From: Diprion similis
Taxonomy: Eukaryota; Arthropoda; Insecta; Hymenoptera; Diprionidae
Length of the DNA: 64,000 nt
Direction: 5' to 3'
Assembly: GCF_021155765.1 (NCBI RefSeq)
Contig: NC_060105.1
Coordinates: 14,107,001 to 14,171,000, forward strand
This document shows, piece after piece, positions 21,069 through 32,661 of this stretch; position 1 is the stretch's first letter, and each line of letters begins with the position of its first letter. The translations under genes and the position numbers were made by a program. Under the pieces are notes generated by a model. It was given only the letters and a program-made list of their open reading frames with translations, did no database searches and was not told where the DNA came from.

Positions 21069-24000
21069 TCAGGTTTAACAGCTCAGCGATGACAGGATAG
21101 ACCACAATGTTTAAACTAACAATAAGTGCAGATGTCTTATAGCCTCATACAATATTCGTATATAATGGCTTAAAAATATCGTAGTGGGTTCTAATTCACA
21201 CAGAGCAAGAGTTTATTCCTATCGTAGTAGTAATTGACTATCGTAGTAGTGGTATATTTTTTATAAATTGCGGACGATGACTGTTGAGGTGGGCGTCTTA
21301 CTCCATTTCATGGTATAAGAAAGTTGATTGCAATATAACAAATTTGATTGTGGTAGAAGGGTCTTCGTATACAAAAAGGCCGAATCAAAGTGAAGCGCAG
21401 CAATTGAATTGGAAGGAATGCTCATTCTAATGAAACAAAAAAGAGGATTTGTCTAAAAGAGAATGCTAATTGTGCAGAAGATATAGGATAACGTTAGCTT
21501 ACCCCTTTCGGCAAGATGAATTATGCGATGCCAATACTTGCAATGTGTGAATTCAAACGGTCTATTTGTATAGGTATATTATTTAATGATTGACAAGCTG
21601 GTGTAAACACAATGGTCCGGTACTAAGGCAGTTTCATCTAAATCTGCCACGATTGAGGATCGTGATGTAATTATACAAGAGCGCACAAAGAAGAGAAACT
21701 CTAGTTATACTAAACTCTAGCTATAGATAAAAATATCTCTATAAAGAAATAAACTCTGAGGGAGAGATACTAAGAGATACCTTTAAGGGGCATTTAAATC
21801 CGTTACATAGTTGTATTTTATGCATTATTTCTTTATAAGATCAAATACGGCTCGTGCCTTATAATATTTTTTCCTTTCCAATTGTATTAAGATGTATGCC
21901 ATTTGATTTGATGAATTTGATTTATAAAATATACATATATGTTGTAACGATAAGGCGTAGCTTGGTTTTGGTAAGAGAAAGAAAATTGCTGAGCGCCAGA
22001 TGCAACTGCATCAATTTTGAGAAAAGATGAAACAAACGTTACGATAGTTTTGCACAACTAACTCAGATAGAAAAGATACTGGTAGAGGGACTGTGTTTAG
22101 CCAAGTATAACACGAAATTAAAAGTAAGTATTGCGTTAATAGTATCGTATATTGACAAGATGGCAGAAAATGCGATACACTGACAATCAGAGACAGGAAA
22201 TTTAGACAATTCAATAAAATAGATAATAGTACGATAAACAAGAGAGCAGATATTACTGCGATACGTGATACTATTATTTGCTGATTAACAATCAGCAAGT
22301 TTACAATACAGTACCTACTCGTGCTGTAAAGAATATTCGTATACATTCTTGACATTCTTGACATTAAAATAATTGTGTACTGTTTCACTATTATACTTTG
22401 TGAATCCAAACAATTTTATTTCACATGGACAAAATGACCTGTTCAAAATGATTGTTTTTTTTGTCGTCATTTGTGGTGTTTACGATTAGTAGTATAAAAT
22501 AATATATAAATATAAGCCTCACAACGCATATAACAAATAAAAAAGTAACTATCAGCACCGAAGTTGTACAGAAATTCCGCGCTATACGCAGAATCGCAGT
22601 CACATGCAGAACTTTCAATCTGTCCATGCGTTTCAACTGATTGTGTATAGAGCATTTACAAAACCGAATATATTCCATGATTTCCAAGTATTTTATTTTA
22701 GTATTTTGAATTCATTTCGATAGTCGCTTTAGTTAGATTTTATCACGATTTCTGAAACTTGACCGATTAATCCGATAATATGCAATTGGCGTATATCTTT
22801 ATTTTGACCCCGTGAAATCATACACGACAATCAGCAAACTACTGACTATTCTGTAATAAAACGCATAACAGGTTTTTCTCAAACTATCGAGATGACTTTC
22901 AGTATGTCGGATAGCAAACCATGTGCAAGTGGGACACTATTTTTACGTTTCTTAAATTCGACCTAAACGAAAGGCGGATGTTCACTGTATCGACAACACA
23001 CCATTTATCCGTCTGTTCGCTAGATTATCTACTCACCAATAGAAGTCTCCACTTCCATATCCAAGTCCATTGTCCTTTTAAGTGATTTTGTTGTTTCTGA
23101 AATGTAGATATTGCTTCGTTATGACATAATATTCGCAAAATAATTAAGATACCCAATAATCGATTCAATTGCCTGTTTGTGAATATACATTTCCATTATC
23201 TTGGCGCAAGTAATGCAGCTTATGCAAACTTTCTTGGTCAACTGAGACTAGAGCTGTTGACATCCGGAGAATGTACTACGTAATACATTAGTACTAATAA
23301 ATCATGTACTACGTACAATAGGGAATATCACACATCTATACATACCCCTCCCCCTCCCCCCCAAGCGTAGGGCACGAAGAAAAAACCTTCTTTCTCTCTA
23401 CTTCTCAAGAATTTTTCAAGGATCACGATATTTTCAAAATTAACGTTATCAACATCATTAACATAATTAAGATTACCAACCTCTAGTATACAAATAATTT
23501 ACACAAGTGATTGAGGCATGCGTTAATTATCTATATATATACAAAATCCTTTATCAAACATCAAATATTATACATACCGTGAATTTTTCCATTAGCGAAA
23601 CAATCGTGCGCCTATGGCAGACAATCGAAGTTACAGCCATGTCATACCCTTAACCAAAAAATAAGAACTAAAACATTTTGGTAAAATCCGCAAAGTAATA
23701 TCCATTCAACAAAGCATAAACACTGTATTAATTTACTAAAATGTGTAAGATAATATGTATTTAACAAAACATAAGGTCCGAATTAATTTACTGTAATTCG
23801 AAAAATAATATACATATAATTCTTACAATCCATACTAGAAGCACAAATTGCGAGTTATTGTATTTATTTTTATTTTATTGACCCAAATTCATTACGTATG
23901 TCGCTCGTTCCACGTCAAACCGTACACTAAATTTCAATCAATGACTCCGATTTTTTTTTAAATTTTACAAATGCATTCTACTAATGAAATAATGAAACAC

Positions 24001-24769
24001 ATGTTTCGCAAAAAAAAATTGCGATTTCTCTTAAAGAAGATATGCATGGTTGAAAATTGCAGGAAATCACAAAAAACGTCGTGCATGCGAACATTCAAAC
24101 TGCTGTATTTTCGAATCCATTGGTCGTACAAAAAAATGCAACATATCGATTATGAAGATCTTGAATCATTCTATGCACTGATATAATTCAAATTCGCATT
24201 TGACATTATTAAATAATTATTATTTTGTTTATAAATTTCATTTGCTATTTTGATCATCAACTCACCAACTTAAAATGTTGAAAGAATATCATCACGTTCC
24301 CACTTCAGTTTTGAGAAAACAGTAAAAATTTTAAAATGGAGTTCGAATGGGGTCTATTTTTTTCATTACTCCAGAAGAGTGGTACCGTGCGGTGCGGCGG
24401 CTTAACATGTAGCACGGTCAGCTTTCGTCAGCTCAGAGTACGTTTACACAGCAAAGCTATATAAGTAAAACAGAAATAGCATACCGCATGAATTAACGAA
24501 TCCAGTGAGTGTTTATGTTTATTTTTCACGCACATTTACAGTAGTCATTTACGAAAGTACTTAATCGCACTATTATCACACGCGCATTACTCATCACAGC
24601 ATCCTCAAGATTCTGTACAAAACTCCAGTGTGTCTGGACGACGCAGAGATACTTGCAATAAACAAAAAGATGAATTTCCGCCTTCCGCGGCGATTTACAG
24701 TTAAACTAAGAATGATACGTGATTTGTTAATAGGACTTATTTAGCAGAGAACGGTACGACAAACAACTT
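21069..24769. other. Intergenic 3.7 kb without a supported gene
   Basis: No exon, tRNA or transposase reading is convincing. About 21975-22310 is the second member of the diverged repeat pair with 6120-6410. A C-rich run lies at 23346-23362. The minus-strand frames at 22011-22687 are hydrophobic because the DNA is AT-rich and show no family motif. Confidence 0.35.
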
Positions 24770-25312
24770 TTGTTTGAAACTTTTTTTGATAAACTCGAGA
24801 GAAAAAAAAATAGAAGCCCGGACCTATTTCTAGACGCAAACTCAGTGTTACTTTCCTGGGGATCAGATCTATCCATCAAAAAATCGCCAGCTCTATGTTA
24901 TTCGAGAAAAGAAGTCATGTACATTCCGACTGGACTATCTTTCTTGATGATAGTAAGGACGGTTGCATTTCCTTATTTATCTGTGGAGCACGAGAGAGTT
25001 GAAAATTTTTTGGCGTCGGGAATTTTGATAATAGAGCTTTTTTTTGATCCTCCGGAATACCGACCCACCTTCAGGGGACGAGGTCCATTCGTGTTCTGTA
25101 TATGTGGACAAACGTATCGCAATACATATGTGCTTCATTCAGACGTCAATGTAGCCCGTAAACATGGTCAATTTTATATTATTGACAACGAAATCGCTAA
25201 TACAGGACGACTGCAGCATCCCGGTAAAAGCGATTGCTTACCAGAGGTATTAAGCGTATTGGATGATATGATACGAAGGGTCAATTCGTATGCGAAGATG
25301 TTTAATAAGTAG
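24770..25312 (+). pseudogene. Helitron-like N-terminal domain fragment
   Basis: The second half of this open frame (about residues 85-180) matches the N-terminal domain found before Rep in Helitron helicases: FFDPPEYRPTF, GPFVFCICGQTYRNT, then HGQFYIIDNEIANTGR and a C-terminal EVLSVLDDMIRRVNSYAKMF. The first half (LDANSVLLSWGSDL and so on) is not recognised. No Rep HUH motif or helicase follows; the frame ends at 25312 and the next 1 kb is unrelated. It is a truncated, probably dead Helitron piece, or an exon-like fragment carried by one. Confidence 0.75.
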
Positions 25313-25383
25313 TGTAGCAATGCCGGTTCTACTTACAGATTCCTGTTACCGATATCTTCCCTAGACTCAAACCCTTCTCTGCG

Positions 25384-25599
25384 ATGACGTTACAGTCCGC
25401 TGTACCGACCGAAGATCAAAATCGCGCTACCTGTTCATCGACCGAAGTTTCAACCTTACCGACAGTTTTATCAGCCGAAGGTCAAAATCTTGCTGCTTTA
25501 CCGCCAATTTTATCGACCGACGGTCAAAATCACGCAGCCTTACCATCAGTTTCGCTGTTATCCCCCCCTACCGACGATCGAGGTGTAGCGGAGACGTAA
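25384..25599 (+). repeat. Imperfect tandem repeat with open frame
   Basis: A unit built on ccgaaggtcaaaatc followed by gctgccttaccgccagtttta is repeated about three times between 25409 and 25550 (period near 50 bp). It translates as TEDQNRAT, AEGQNLAALP and TDGQNHAALP in one frame. Directly after the Helitron fragment. The repetition, not selection, may explain the open frame. Confidence 0.5.
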
Positions 25600-26076
25600 A
25601 CCCTTCTGTTCCTCGTGCGATCAGCGTACCCATCTCAGGAATGTTCCGGTTAATCTTGAGCGGCTCGCGGTGTGATATTTGACACCCTACATTCCACAAT
25701 TAATAGTTTCTAGAATTGTTTTCATTAACCGAGATGTCTGCGGTGATATCAATCACCCCACATTCTATTCCCACGATATTAACCACGTGGCATTCGACAA
25801 TTATTAAATCCGAGAATTGCTGGTGTGAATTACGTGACATTCCGTTCCCACGATGTCAACCGAGTGATATTCTTAGCAAAAGAACTACTTAAAAGTCCAA
25901 AGTCCGATGTGATATCAACCACATGACCTTCGTTTTCCTCCACCAAATGCTTGACTCTTATATAACCAACCCCAGTGTTGATGTTTTGCAAGCAAATATA
26001 TGTGATATCGTAGGGTGGTCCCCATGTTCACTGAATATTACTACACCATGGGCACAGACACACGTACAGCTCGCCC
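25600..26076. other. Degenerate repeated phrases, no gene
   Basis: Phrases of the type gatatcaaccac...gtgacattc...cccacgat recur loosely through about 25670-25930, suggesting a decayed tandem array. No coding sequence. Confidence 0.35.
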
Positions 26077-26304
26077 TATAAAAAGGATTACCATCACGGC
26101 AATCGATCATTCAAATTTCAACTCATAAAGCTCACGTGAGAAGTCAGAAAGATGGAATCCGCGAAATGTTTGAAATTTATTAACATCATGGAATCTGCGT
26201 ACAAAATCTTCGCCAACAACAGAAATTCAGAAATGGATTCAATTTGGACCGCAAAATATCGGGCTTCTCAACAAAATTCTGCGAAAGGCTTCAACGATTG
26301 GTGA
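26077..26304 (+). other. TATA box followed by a 50-codon ORF of unknown origin
   Basis: A good TATA box, tataaaaa (26077-26084), precedes an ATG at 26152. The frame reads MESAKCLKFINIMESAYKIF and stops at 26302-26304. After the stop the same frame continues without a break through KNLNVFKKRVTVRASEEAIE to about 26480, so the original protein was probably longer and this stop may be a mutation. No family recognised. It could be a captured gene or a transposon promoter and first ORF. Confidence 0.35.
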
Positions 26305-26546
26305 AAAAACAAGAATTATCACAACGATCAAACTCTTGAAATCGCTAGCCGGAAAAATTTAAACGTCTTTAAAAAACGGGTGACGGTACGCGCAAGCGAA
26401 GAAGCGATAGAGTACACTGGGAAGATTTGGAGTCTGATTTTGAGGAATGAATTCGAATCGGTTCCATTGTCAATTTGAAACATAAAGATGTGAAGAGATT
26501 TCTAGAAGACGCAAAGGTTCTTCAAAGGTTTCAAAACGATGTTTGA

Positions 26547-27157
26547 AACTCTTCTGATCTAATTTGAATCAGGATTGAGAAAAGGGGTGGAAAAAGTAGG
26601 ACGAGCTTGAAAGAGTCGCGGGATCTCACGGGTCTAGGATGATTGGATGAGGATGTTAATTAACATGGGGGTAAGGTTTCTGATTAGTACGTAGGATCTT
26701 GGTGGGGAATTAGCGTGAGGTGGTTGGTTTAGAAAACAAGCGGCGATGCGCTAATTGGCCGCATGATCATTAAATAAGGGTGCTATCTCTGATTCTGAGA
26801 ATGAGGTTTTATCTATTTCTGAGTTATGTATGATCTCTCTTCCCACGCTTCCAATGTTTAGTCTACTAGATTATCTTTATTGAGTGTCAAGTTTTGAAAT
26901 TTTAGTGCAAGTGTTTATTACCTGAGGTATTGCAGCTGAGAATCGTAAATTATAGTTTAATGTGAAAGCTAATGTTAAAAGACATAACGGTAAAAATGTG
27001 AAAATATATGTACCATATATATTTGAGCCTTATTAATGAAATAATGGTGAATATTAGAATTATTGATCTAAGGGTAATGCATATTATGATGGTAATTGTG
27101 TATGTAAGTATTAGCTAAGACATATGACAAGAGCGCGTAAAGCTCTCTTGTGGTAAC
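26547..27157 (-). repeat. Repeat segment A, inverted relative to segment B
   Basis: This 611-bp stretch is the reverse complement of 50731-51319 with high identity throughout (for example cttctgatctaatttgaatc here, and its inverse at 51292-51317). At 51 kb the same sequence is directly followed by segment B; here it lies next to B in the opposite direction. It contains no coding frame and is probably part of a long terminal repeat. Confidence 0.85.
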
Positions 27158-27213
27158 TATGCGTCGATAAAGATAGGATGCAGAGAGGGCGCCACCGTAG
27201 TTACCGACAGGGA

Positions 27214-27480
27214 TAACAAAACATCAGAGAGAACAAAATCAGACTTCGTAGAGAACAGAATTAATCCAGATATTATAGAGAAGTTTAGACTCAGTGAGAA
27301 TCAATCGAACTTTTAATCAAAGCAGAACTCAAACGAAAATCGTAGAACCAAGTTATCGAATAACTAATTCAATCATCAGTAGCTTAAAACAGTTTATCAT
27401 TGTTATAAGTAAAAATCAACAGTTATTAACCACTGTAAACTTTACTATTGAAACCTGTGAAGTTTGTGTAACTAAATGTG
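27214..27480 (+). repeat. Repeat segment B, direct copy of 51340-51608
   Basis: Near-identical to 51340-51608, starting at acatcagagagaa and running to gaagtttgtgtaa. After B, this locus continues with a frame (27538-27710) rich in charged residues (NNKLSELVGELSVKARNAD) that might be the start of a retroelement gag. That would make B the 3' part of an LTR; this is inference. Confidence 0.85.
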
Positions 27481-27711
27481 TATAAAAACCAAGTGTTGTC
27501 GTCAATAATTAATTATTCCAGTCAAGCATAGTTATGGTTGGCACGAGCTCAAAATAACAAACTCTCAGAATTGGTAGGTGAGCTGAGTGTGAAAGCCCGA
27601 AACGCAGATCAGAAAATTTCCCAGACTCATAATCAACCACTACACAAGTCAAGAACGCAACTTAAATCACGCAGCGAATCAAACCTCCTCACGACGTCCT
27701 TCTCAGTACGT

Positions 27712-27842
27712 AACATCATTACCGACGGAACTACTCCGTGTTGGACATGACTCCCTATAATACGGCGTTTAGTCTTCGCGCTTCTGGTAGTTTTACTCTA
27801 GGAGTTTTTCGTGGACTTGATCACGACTTGATTAATGCTAAA
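27712..27842. repeat. Terminal direct repeat of the Gypsy element, left copy
   Basis: Matches 31848-31976 with few differences, including the blocks cggtttag-like cggcgtttagtct, cttctggtagttttactcta and ttgattaatgctaaataata. A G/C-run next to it (gaccccccctacc-like, near 27880) reads on the minus strand as a purine tract, as expected upstream of a 3' LTR. Confidence 0.7.
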
Positions 27843-27934
27843 TAATACTGTTACAAAGGGTGCAATCAGCCGTTTGACCCCCCTACCGGTTGATCTAGTA
27901 GTCGGCTTGTGCCGCCAGAAGACTAAGCTTTCTA

Positions 27935-28740
27935 ATATCTTAAAATGAAGAGGGTTTTAGGTCTCGGAAATAATTCAACTGCTTCTAATTTTTTGGGGTC
28001 CAGTCGCACATCATGTTCTCCTATGATGTGTCCGAGGTATCCGACTATTCTTTTTAAAAATTCACAGTTATCCGGCTGGAGCTTTAAATTCGCTTGTTTT
28101 AATCTAGTGGCCAATTTTAGAAATCTTTTTTCGTGTTCCTCCAAAGATTCAGCACATAGTACAATATCGTCAAGATACACGAACATCTCAATCCCTTGTA
28201 ATTCTGTTAACACTTGGTTCATCAAGGCCGAAAGGCATTTTATTAAATTCGTAGTGTCTATAGGGCGTCGTAAACGCTGTTTTTCCGTTATCATTCTAGT
28301 CCATTTGGATTTAGTGAAAACCCTAAGCTAAATCAAATACAGAGAAATATTTCGCTCCTCCAAGTTGGTCCAAAATATCTGTGATGTTGGGTAGCGGATA
28401 AGCATCGCCTAAAGTTTTTGTAGCCTACTACCATGCGCCATCGTTTGTTTCCCTTAGAATCTGCCTTTTTCGGTACTATCCACAATGGAGAGTTATATGG
28501 TGATGCTGATGGTTGGATAATGTCGGAGTCTAGTAGTTCTCCCACTTGTCGTTGAATCTCTTCTTTATGTATTGGTGGATAGCGATATTGTTTAGTGTTT
28601 ATTGGTAAATCGTCTGTAGTAACTATTTTATGTTTCACGACAATAGTATTTCCTAAGGGGTCTCCCGGTGTATGAAATATATCTAAGTTTCTGTGTATAA
28701 AATTCTCTATATTCCACTTTTCTTCAGCGTTTAAGTGGTC
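27935..28740 (-). pseudogene. Gypsy reverse transcriptase fragment
   Basis: On the minus strand: LLRLDHLNAEEKWNIENFIH-type pre-RT region (about 28740), KQYRYPPIHKEEIQRQVGEL, SPYNSPLWIVPKK (about 28490), RWRMVVGYKNF, and then in a second frame FVYLDDIVLCAESLEEHEKR (about 28190) with the YLDD catalytic motif, followed by GYLGHIIGEHDVRLDPKK. The order and spacing are those of Gypsy/Ty3 RT. A frameshift near 28330-28390 separates the two halves, and the tail after PRPKT is lost. Confidence 0.9.
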
Positions 28741-29068
28741 CAGGCGTAAAAGTAATTCTAAAATTTCTGATCTATTTTTAGTTCATTCGTTGATAGCAAA
28801 AATGTTCTTTTTATTTAAATTGACCTCATTGTGATTTTCTTTGGATTTGGCTGATTTTTATCTATTGTTCGTATTTGAATATCGTTATTTGTATGATCTC
28901 CTGGAATTTTTCCTTCTTCGATTAGATTTTCGTTTACGGCGTTGATCTCTCGTGGTCGTAGTATTGTTGCCGAATCGTGGTATATTGTATAGACTTCCTG
29001 GCGCTTTCCATTCTGGAGATTTCTACGTCTCCAGTTGATTTGTTAAGATTGGTGAACTCGTAACTTGT

Positions 29069-29716
29069 TCACGGTTCACACAGGCATATTTGAATTGGTT
29101 CATTCTTCGTAGATAAACTTTTATTATAAGACTTCCTTTTACAATTTGCAGGCTTTGCAGATTCATTTTCCGTAGATCCGTTTTTCATAATTTTATAAGA
29201 TTCATTTTTCATAGCTTCATTTTTCTCAGATTTACAGGGTTCGTTTTCCTTTATCATAATACTCTTCATAGATTTATTTGATTCATCTTCATTTATCGTA
29301 GTATTCTTCGTAGATTTATTTAATTCATTTTCATTTATCGTAATATTCTTCATAGATTCGTTTGATTCATTTTTATTATTCGATTCATTTTCATTTATCT
29401 GAGTATTTTTCATAGATTTAATTGCTTCATTTTCATTTACTGTAGACACATCTTTCGTAGATTTATAAGATTGATCTTTCGCAGTATTTTTCATAGATTT
29501 AATTGCTTCATTTTCATTTACTGTAGACACATCTTTCGTAGATTTATAAGATTGATCTTTCGCAGTATTTTTCATAGATTCACCATTATTTATCGTATGT
29601 TCATTTTTCGTAGATTCATTTTTATTTTCCATTAATTCATTTATCGTAACATTTTTCATAGATTTATTCACTTTTATCATAGATTCATTGTTTGTAAATT
29701 TATAGCCTCCATTCAA
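29069..29716 (-). CDS. Tandem-repeat ORF inside the Gypsy element
   Basis: A 215-codon open frame made almost wholly of short repeats of the type KSMKNT.INENES or NKSTKNTTINEDES. It is very rich in Lys, Asn, Glu, Ser and Thr, hydrophilic, and has no predicted fold or membrane segment. It includes a perfect 81-bp (27-residue) tandem duplication at 29408-29488 and 29489-29569. It lies between the pre-pol segment and RT of the dead Gypsy copy, where protease would be expected, so it is probably an expanded repeat in the polyprotein linker and not a host gene. The open frame may persist only because the repeat unit has no stops. Confidence 0.5.
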   Translation of the reverse strand: MNGGYKFTNNESMIKVNKSMKNVTINELMENKNESTKNEHTINNGESMKNTAKDQSYKSTKDVSTVNENEAIKSMKNTAKDQSYKSTKDVSTVNENEAIKSMKNTQINENESNNKNESNESMKNITINENELNKSTKNTTINEDESNKSMKSIMIKENEPCKSEKNEAMKNESYKIMKNGSTENESAKPANCKRKSYNKSLSTKNEPIQICLCEP

Positions 29717-29841
29717 TTTCTCTTCATTACCAGATAGTTCACTTTTATTTCCATGAATTCCTTATCATCGTCTATTTTTTCCAGTTCAAGCGGCGGGATT
29801 CTCAAATTTGCTTCTGAATTTGAGGCATTAATCGCGTAGTG

Positions 29842-30105
29842 TTATGCCTTCTTATTACGGTTTGCCACGATTGCGTTCCCTATATAGACATTTGGGCCTA
29901 CATCTAGCAGGGGTAAATATCCTTCAGTCAAATCAGTCTCTACGAAGTCTACACAGATGCCAAGCCGTGTTCTCGTACGGATTACGATTACCTTGCCTGA
30001 ATCTACAATATTTTCTATGTCCCTAGGGGATTCAGAATTTTCTCTTTTTAATTCAGGATTAGTATATCCTACATAAGTGTTAGATTCTGCATCTGGGAGT
30101 GGCAA
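29842..30105 (-). pseudogene. Gypsy pre-pol segment
   Basis: The frame contains VIRTRTRLGICVDFVETDL then EGYLPLLDVGPNVYIGNAIV, a pattern found in insect Gypsy polyproteins around the protease-RT boundary (a conserved GN-AIV or G-YIG core). The frame is short and not continuous with RT. Confidence 0.55.
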
Positions 30106-30254
30106 AATTTCATTGCGTACAACGGTCTCCTTAATTCTGCGACTTAATGACTGTGACTGTGTTCACGAGAAGCGTTGGAATTTCGATTTTTTGAATATTG
30201 GTTGCTCGAGTTTCGCTCTGGATTTTGATTTTGGGGATAATATTTTACGCGTTG

Positions 30255-30560
30255 TTGCTAATTCATGTCGCATGTCCGCGTTGTTGATTTGAATATTGGT
30301 AATCATTTCGCGCTGGGTAATTCATTTGATAGCGTTGTTGATTTCGGTATTCCGATCTTGGGTTATAGTTATTTCGCGGCGGGCGAGTATACGGTTCTTC
30401 TGGACAGTTAGGATGATTTCCGCAGCCGTTTGCCATTCCTTGAAGATACAGTACTTGGCTGGGGGTTGGACGATGGACATAATAGCTTACATCGCAATTG
30501 CATTGACAATCATATTCGTCATGCTCTTCGGCTTCGCAGATAGCGCAAGTTTGAAATTGT
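30255..30560 (-). pseudogene. Gag zinc knuckle and Arg/Asn-rich tail
   Basis: On the minus strand the frame reads CAICEAEEHDEYDC, a perfect C-x2-C-x4-H-x4-C knuckle, followed by a Pro/Arg/Asn/Tyr-rich tail (PYTRPPRNNYNPRSEY) and a stop near 30270. This is the nucleocapsid end of a retroelement gag. The upstream gag core is not present in recognisable form. Confidence 0.8.
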
Positions 30561-30670
30561 AATTAGGTATCGTTAACCTTGGCTTCGTTAATTTTAGTGA
30601 ATTTTTCTCCTCGTCTAATTGTTAGTTAAAAGTATAAAAATGCCCAAAATAAGAGCGGTAAACTTATTTG

Positions 30671-30795
30671 AAATAATGCTCTCAGGCGGAGCTACAGGAT
30701 AACACTTACTAACTTATAAAAAATAATGCTCTTGGGCGGAGTTTAGGGTAACAGTTACAGACTTATACAAAAACTTACATAAAATAATGCTCTCC
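30671..30795. repeat. Short tandem repeat, 50-61 bp period
   Basis: aaataatgctct followed by ggcggag occurs at 30671 and 30721, with a partial third copy at 30782. It lies in the 5' untranslated side of the minus-strand Gypsy element. Confidence 0.7.
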
Positions 30796-31847
30796 GAGTC
30801 CAATCTGCACCCGTTTATATAGGGCTCGAGCTCCTAGGCTCCTGTACAATTTTGGGTGACAGATTTATTACATTGAGTCACCAGTGAAGATTTTGGGGGT
30901 AGCTGGACTATGATTGGTTCCGATCAAGGTGACCTAATTAGCTTCTTGGTTGTTACCTTATGTGGCATGCTTTGCGTAGCACGGCCAACTTCTAGCTTGC
31001 TACCAAAGCTCCCTTTGTTAGGATTTGTAATATTTAATAATTTTGAATTTGGGTGTCTTCGCTGGTGGCTCCATATAAAGACTCTAAATTATCCTACAGT
31101 TAAGAATATTCTTAATATTAGATAAGTAGTCAATTATTATAAGGATTACCTAAATTTAGTAATTGTGTGAAAGGGTCGCACAGGTGTGTGAGATTGAACA
31201 GGTGTTTGGGGTGTATTGTGTATAGCAATATGAATGGCAATGTTTTGCGGGGCTGCTTCATCTTTAAGGTTTATTCTTAATATTTATTATTTAGTATTTA
31301 AGGTAATGTAATATTTGCCGATAGGCTTATTCATCTACGATTGAATATACCCCTCAAGGCTCCGCAACGTTGCCAGTGCAGCGCACTGATTCTGAGAATT
31401 TGGCTTGCGTCACCTAGCATTACTTAGACGGTGGTGCGACATCTCATGAACTAGATTCGCCCGCAGTACAAGCTTGTAATATTATTTGAAATCAAAACTG
31501 TTTCATCAACTTAGGTTTAGCTTATGATATCTCTTTAATACAGGAATAAGCGTAATAATTTCCCAGATACTTAGGTATTCTAATAATAGTGGATTAATGG
31601 TAATAATTCAATATTCAAGATAATGATATTGGTAATAACGCAAATAAGATAATAATTGAACAATTAGCAATGCTGTTCTGATTTAGATACTTTGAGACAT
31701 TGAGATACGAATTGATGATATCTAAGTATCAATATTCTGATATTGTAAAAGAAATGCGCATATATGTATCCATATGTGTATATTGCAACGTGTAAGTATT
31801 GGATGCAAGCGTCATACAGTCGGGCATAGATGCTGGTTGGTGTACGG

Positions 31848-31976
31848 TATCATTACCGATGGAACTACTCCGTGTTAGACATGACTGCCTATAATACGGC
31901 GTTTAGTCTTTGCTCTTCTGGTAGTTTTACTCTAGGGATTTCTCGTGGACTTGATTAATGCTAAATAATACTTTTA
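31848..31976. repeat. Terminal direct repeat of the Gypsy element, right copy
   Basis: Partner of 27712-27842, same orientation, 4.1 kb away. Probably the 5' LTR part of the minus-strand Gypsy element. Confidence 0.7.
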
Positions 31977-32661
31977 AAGGTTCAAACAATAGCTGCAGTA
32001 TTACTAAGGTTCTGTAAGAGGATCTCGCGACCTTTGAGGTAAGTATATCCTTTCAATTAATGAAAAGTAGTTAGATGTGTCTAACTAGGTAATATCTAGT
32101 AACTTTTAGGTTAGTCGCAAGATTCTCGTACTGAAGTTAGGTGTGGTTAGTTAGGTTATGAAATAGAAAAGGAAAAAATTGTAGTGGGGCAGTCGGGTGT
32201 GTCAATATAATCCATGTGTAACTATCACCAGGGTGTGGTACAAAAAAGTGCGTTTCAAATTACAAATGAGAGATATGTTGATTACAAGCTATTCAAAGAA
32301 AGGAAAACAAAAGATAGATAGGTAATTATTGATTAATGAATAAAATTACGGAAAACATTGCATTATACTGCTTCATATATTGTATTAATGATAACAATTC
32401 GTAAGTTTTTCTCGTTACTCCACTTGATGCACAGTTATTCTTACACCGTGGTTAGATAGCTACAAGGCTTTCTAACTTCCAAGTGCCACACAATTGTCAT
32501 TTTGAACGCAACAAAGTTCCAGGTTTACCAACTCGAAATAAATTTTTGTCATTAAAGTACTGTGTGTAACTGAGTACACACCTTGTCCCAACAGACTTGG
32601 AACATACTGGCTTTAAGACCCCCACTTGAAGTGTATGTGTAGACCAGACGTAAAGGTTGAA
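31977..32661. other. Intergenic between Gypsy element and CCDC6
   Basis: No gene, RNA or clear repeat seen; AT-rich up to the hairpin at 32662. Confidence 0.35.

Larger units (their letters stand above)
27712..31976 (-). mobile_element. Deleted Gypsy-type LTR retrotransposon
   Basis: Minus-strand coding remains lie in the order zinc knuckle of gag (30560-30255), a short conserved pre-pol segment (30105-29842), a repeat-rich frame (29716-29069) and reverse transcriptase (28740-27935). Direct repeats of about 130 bp flank it (27712-27842 and 31848-31976: attaccgacggaactactcc, then tataatacggcgtttagtct) and are probably parts of its LTRs. RNase H and integrase are absent, since the RT stops about 90 bp before the left repeat. 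The gag N-terminus is also missing. Dead copy. Confidence 0.75.

Noticed and set aside
22011..22687. Hydrophobic minus-strand frames resembling membrane proteins
   Set aside because: Composition follows from T-rich codons; no family motif, no exon structure.
23340..23365. C-rich run (cccctccccctcccccccc-like)
   Set aside because: Simple sequence without the four spaced tracts needed for a convincing i-motif/G-quadruplex claim in a regulatory place.
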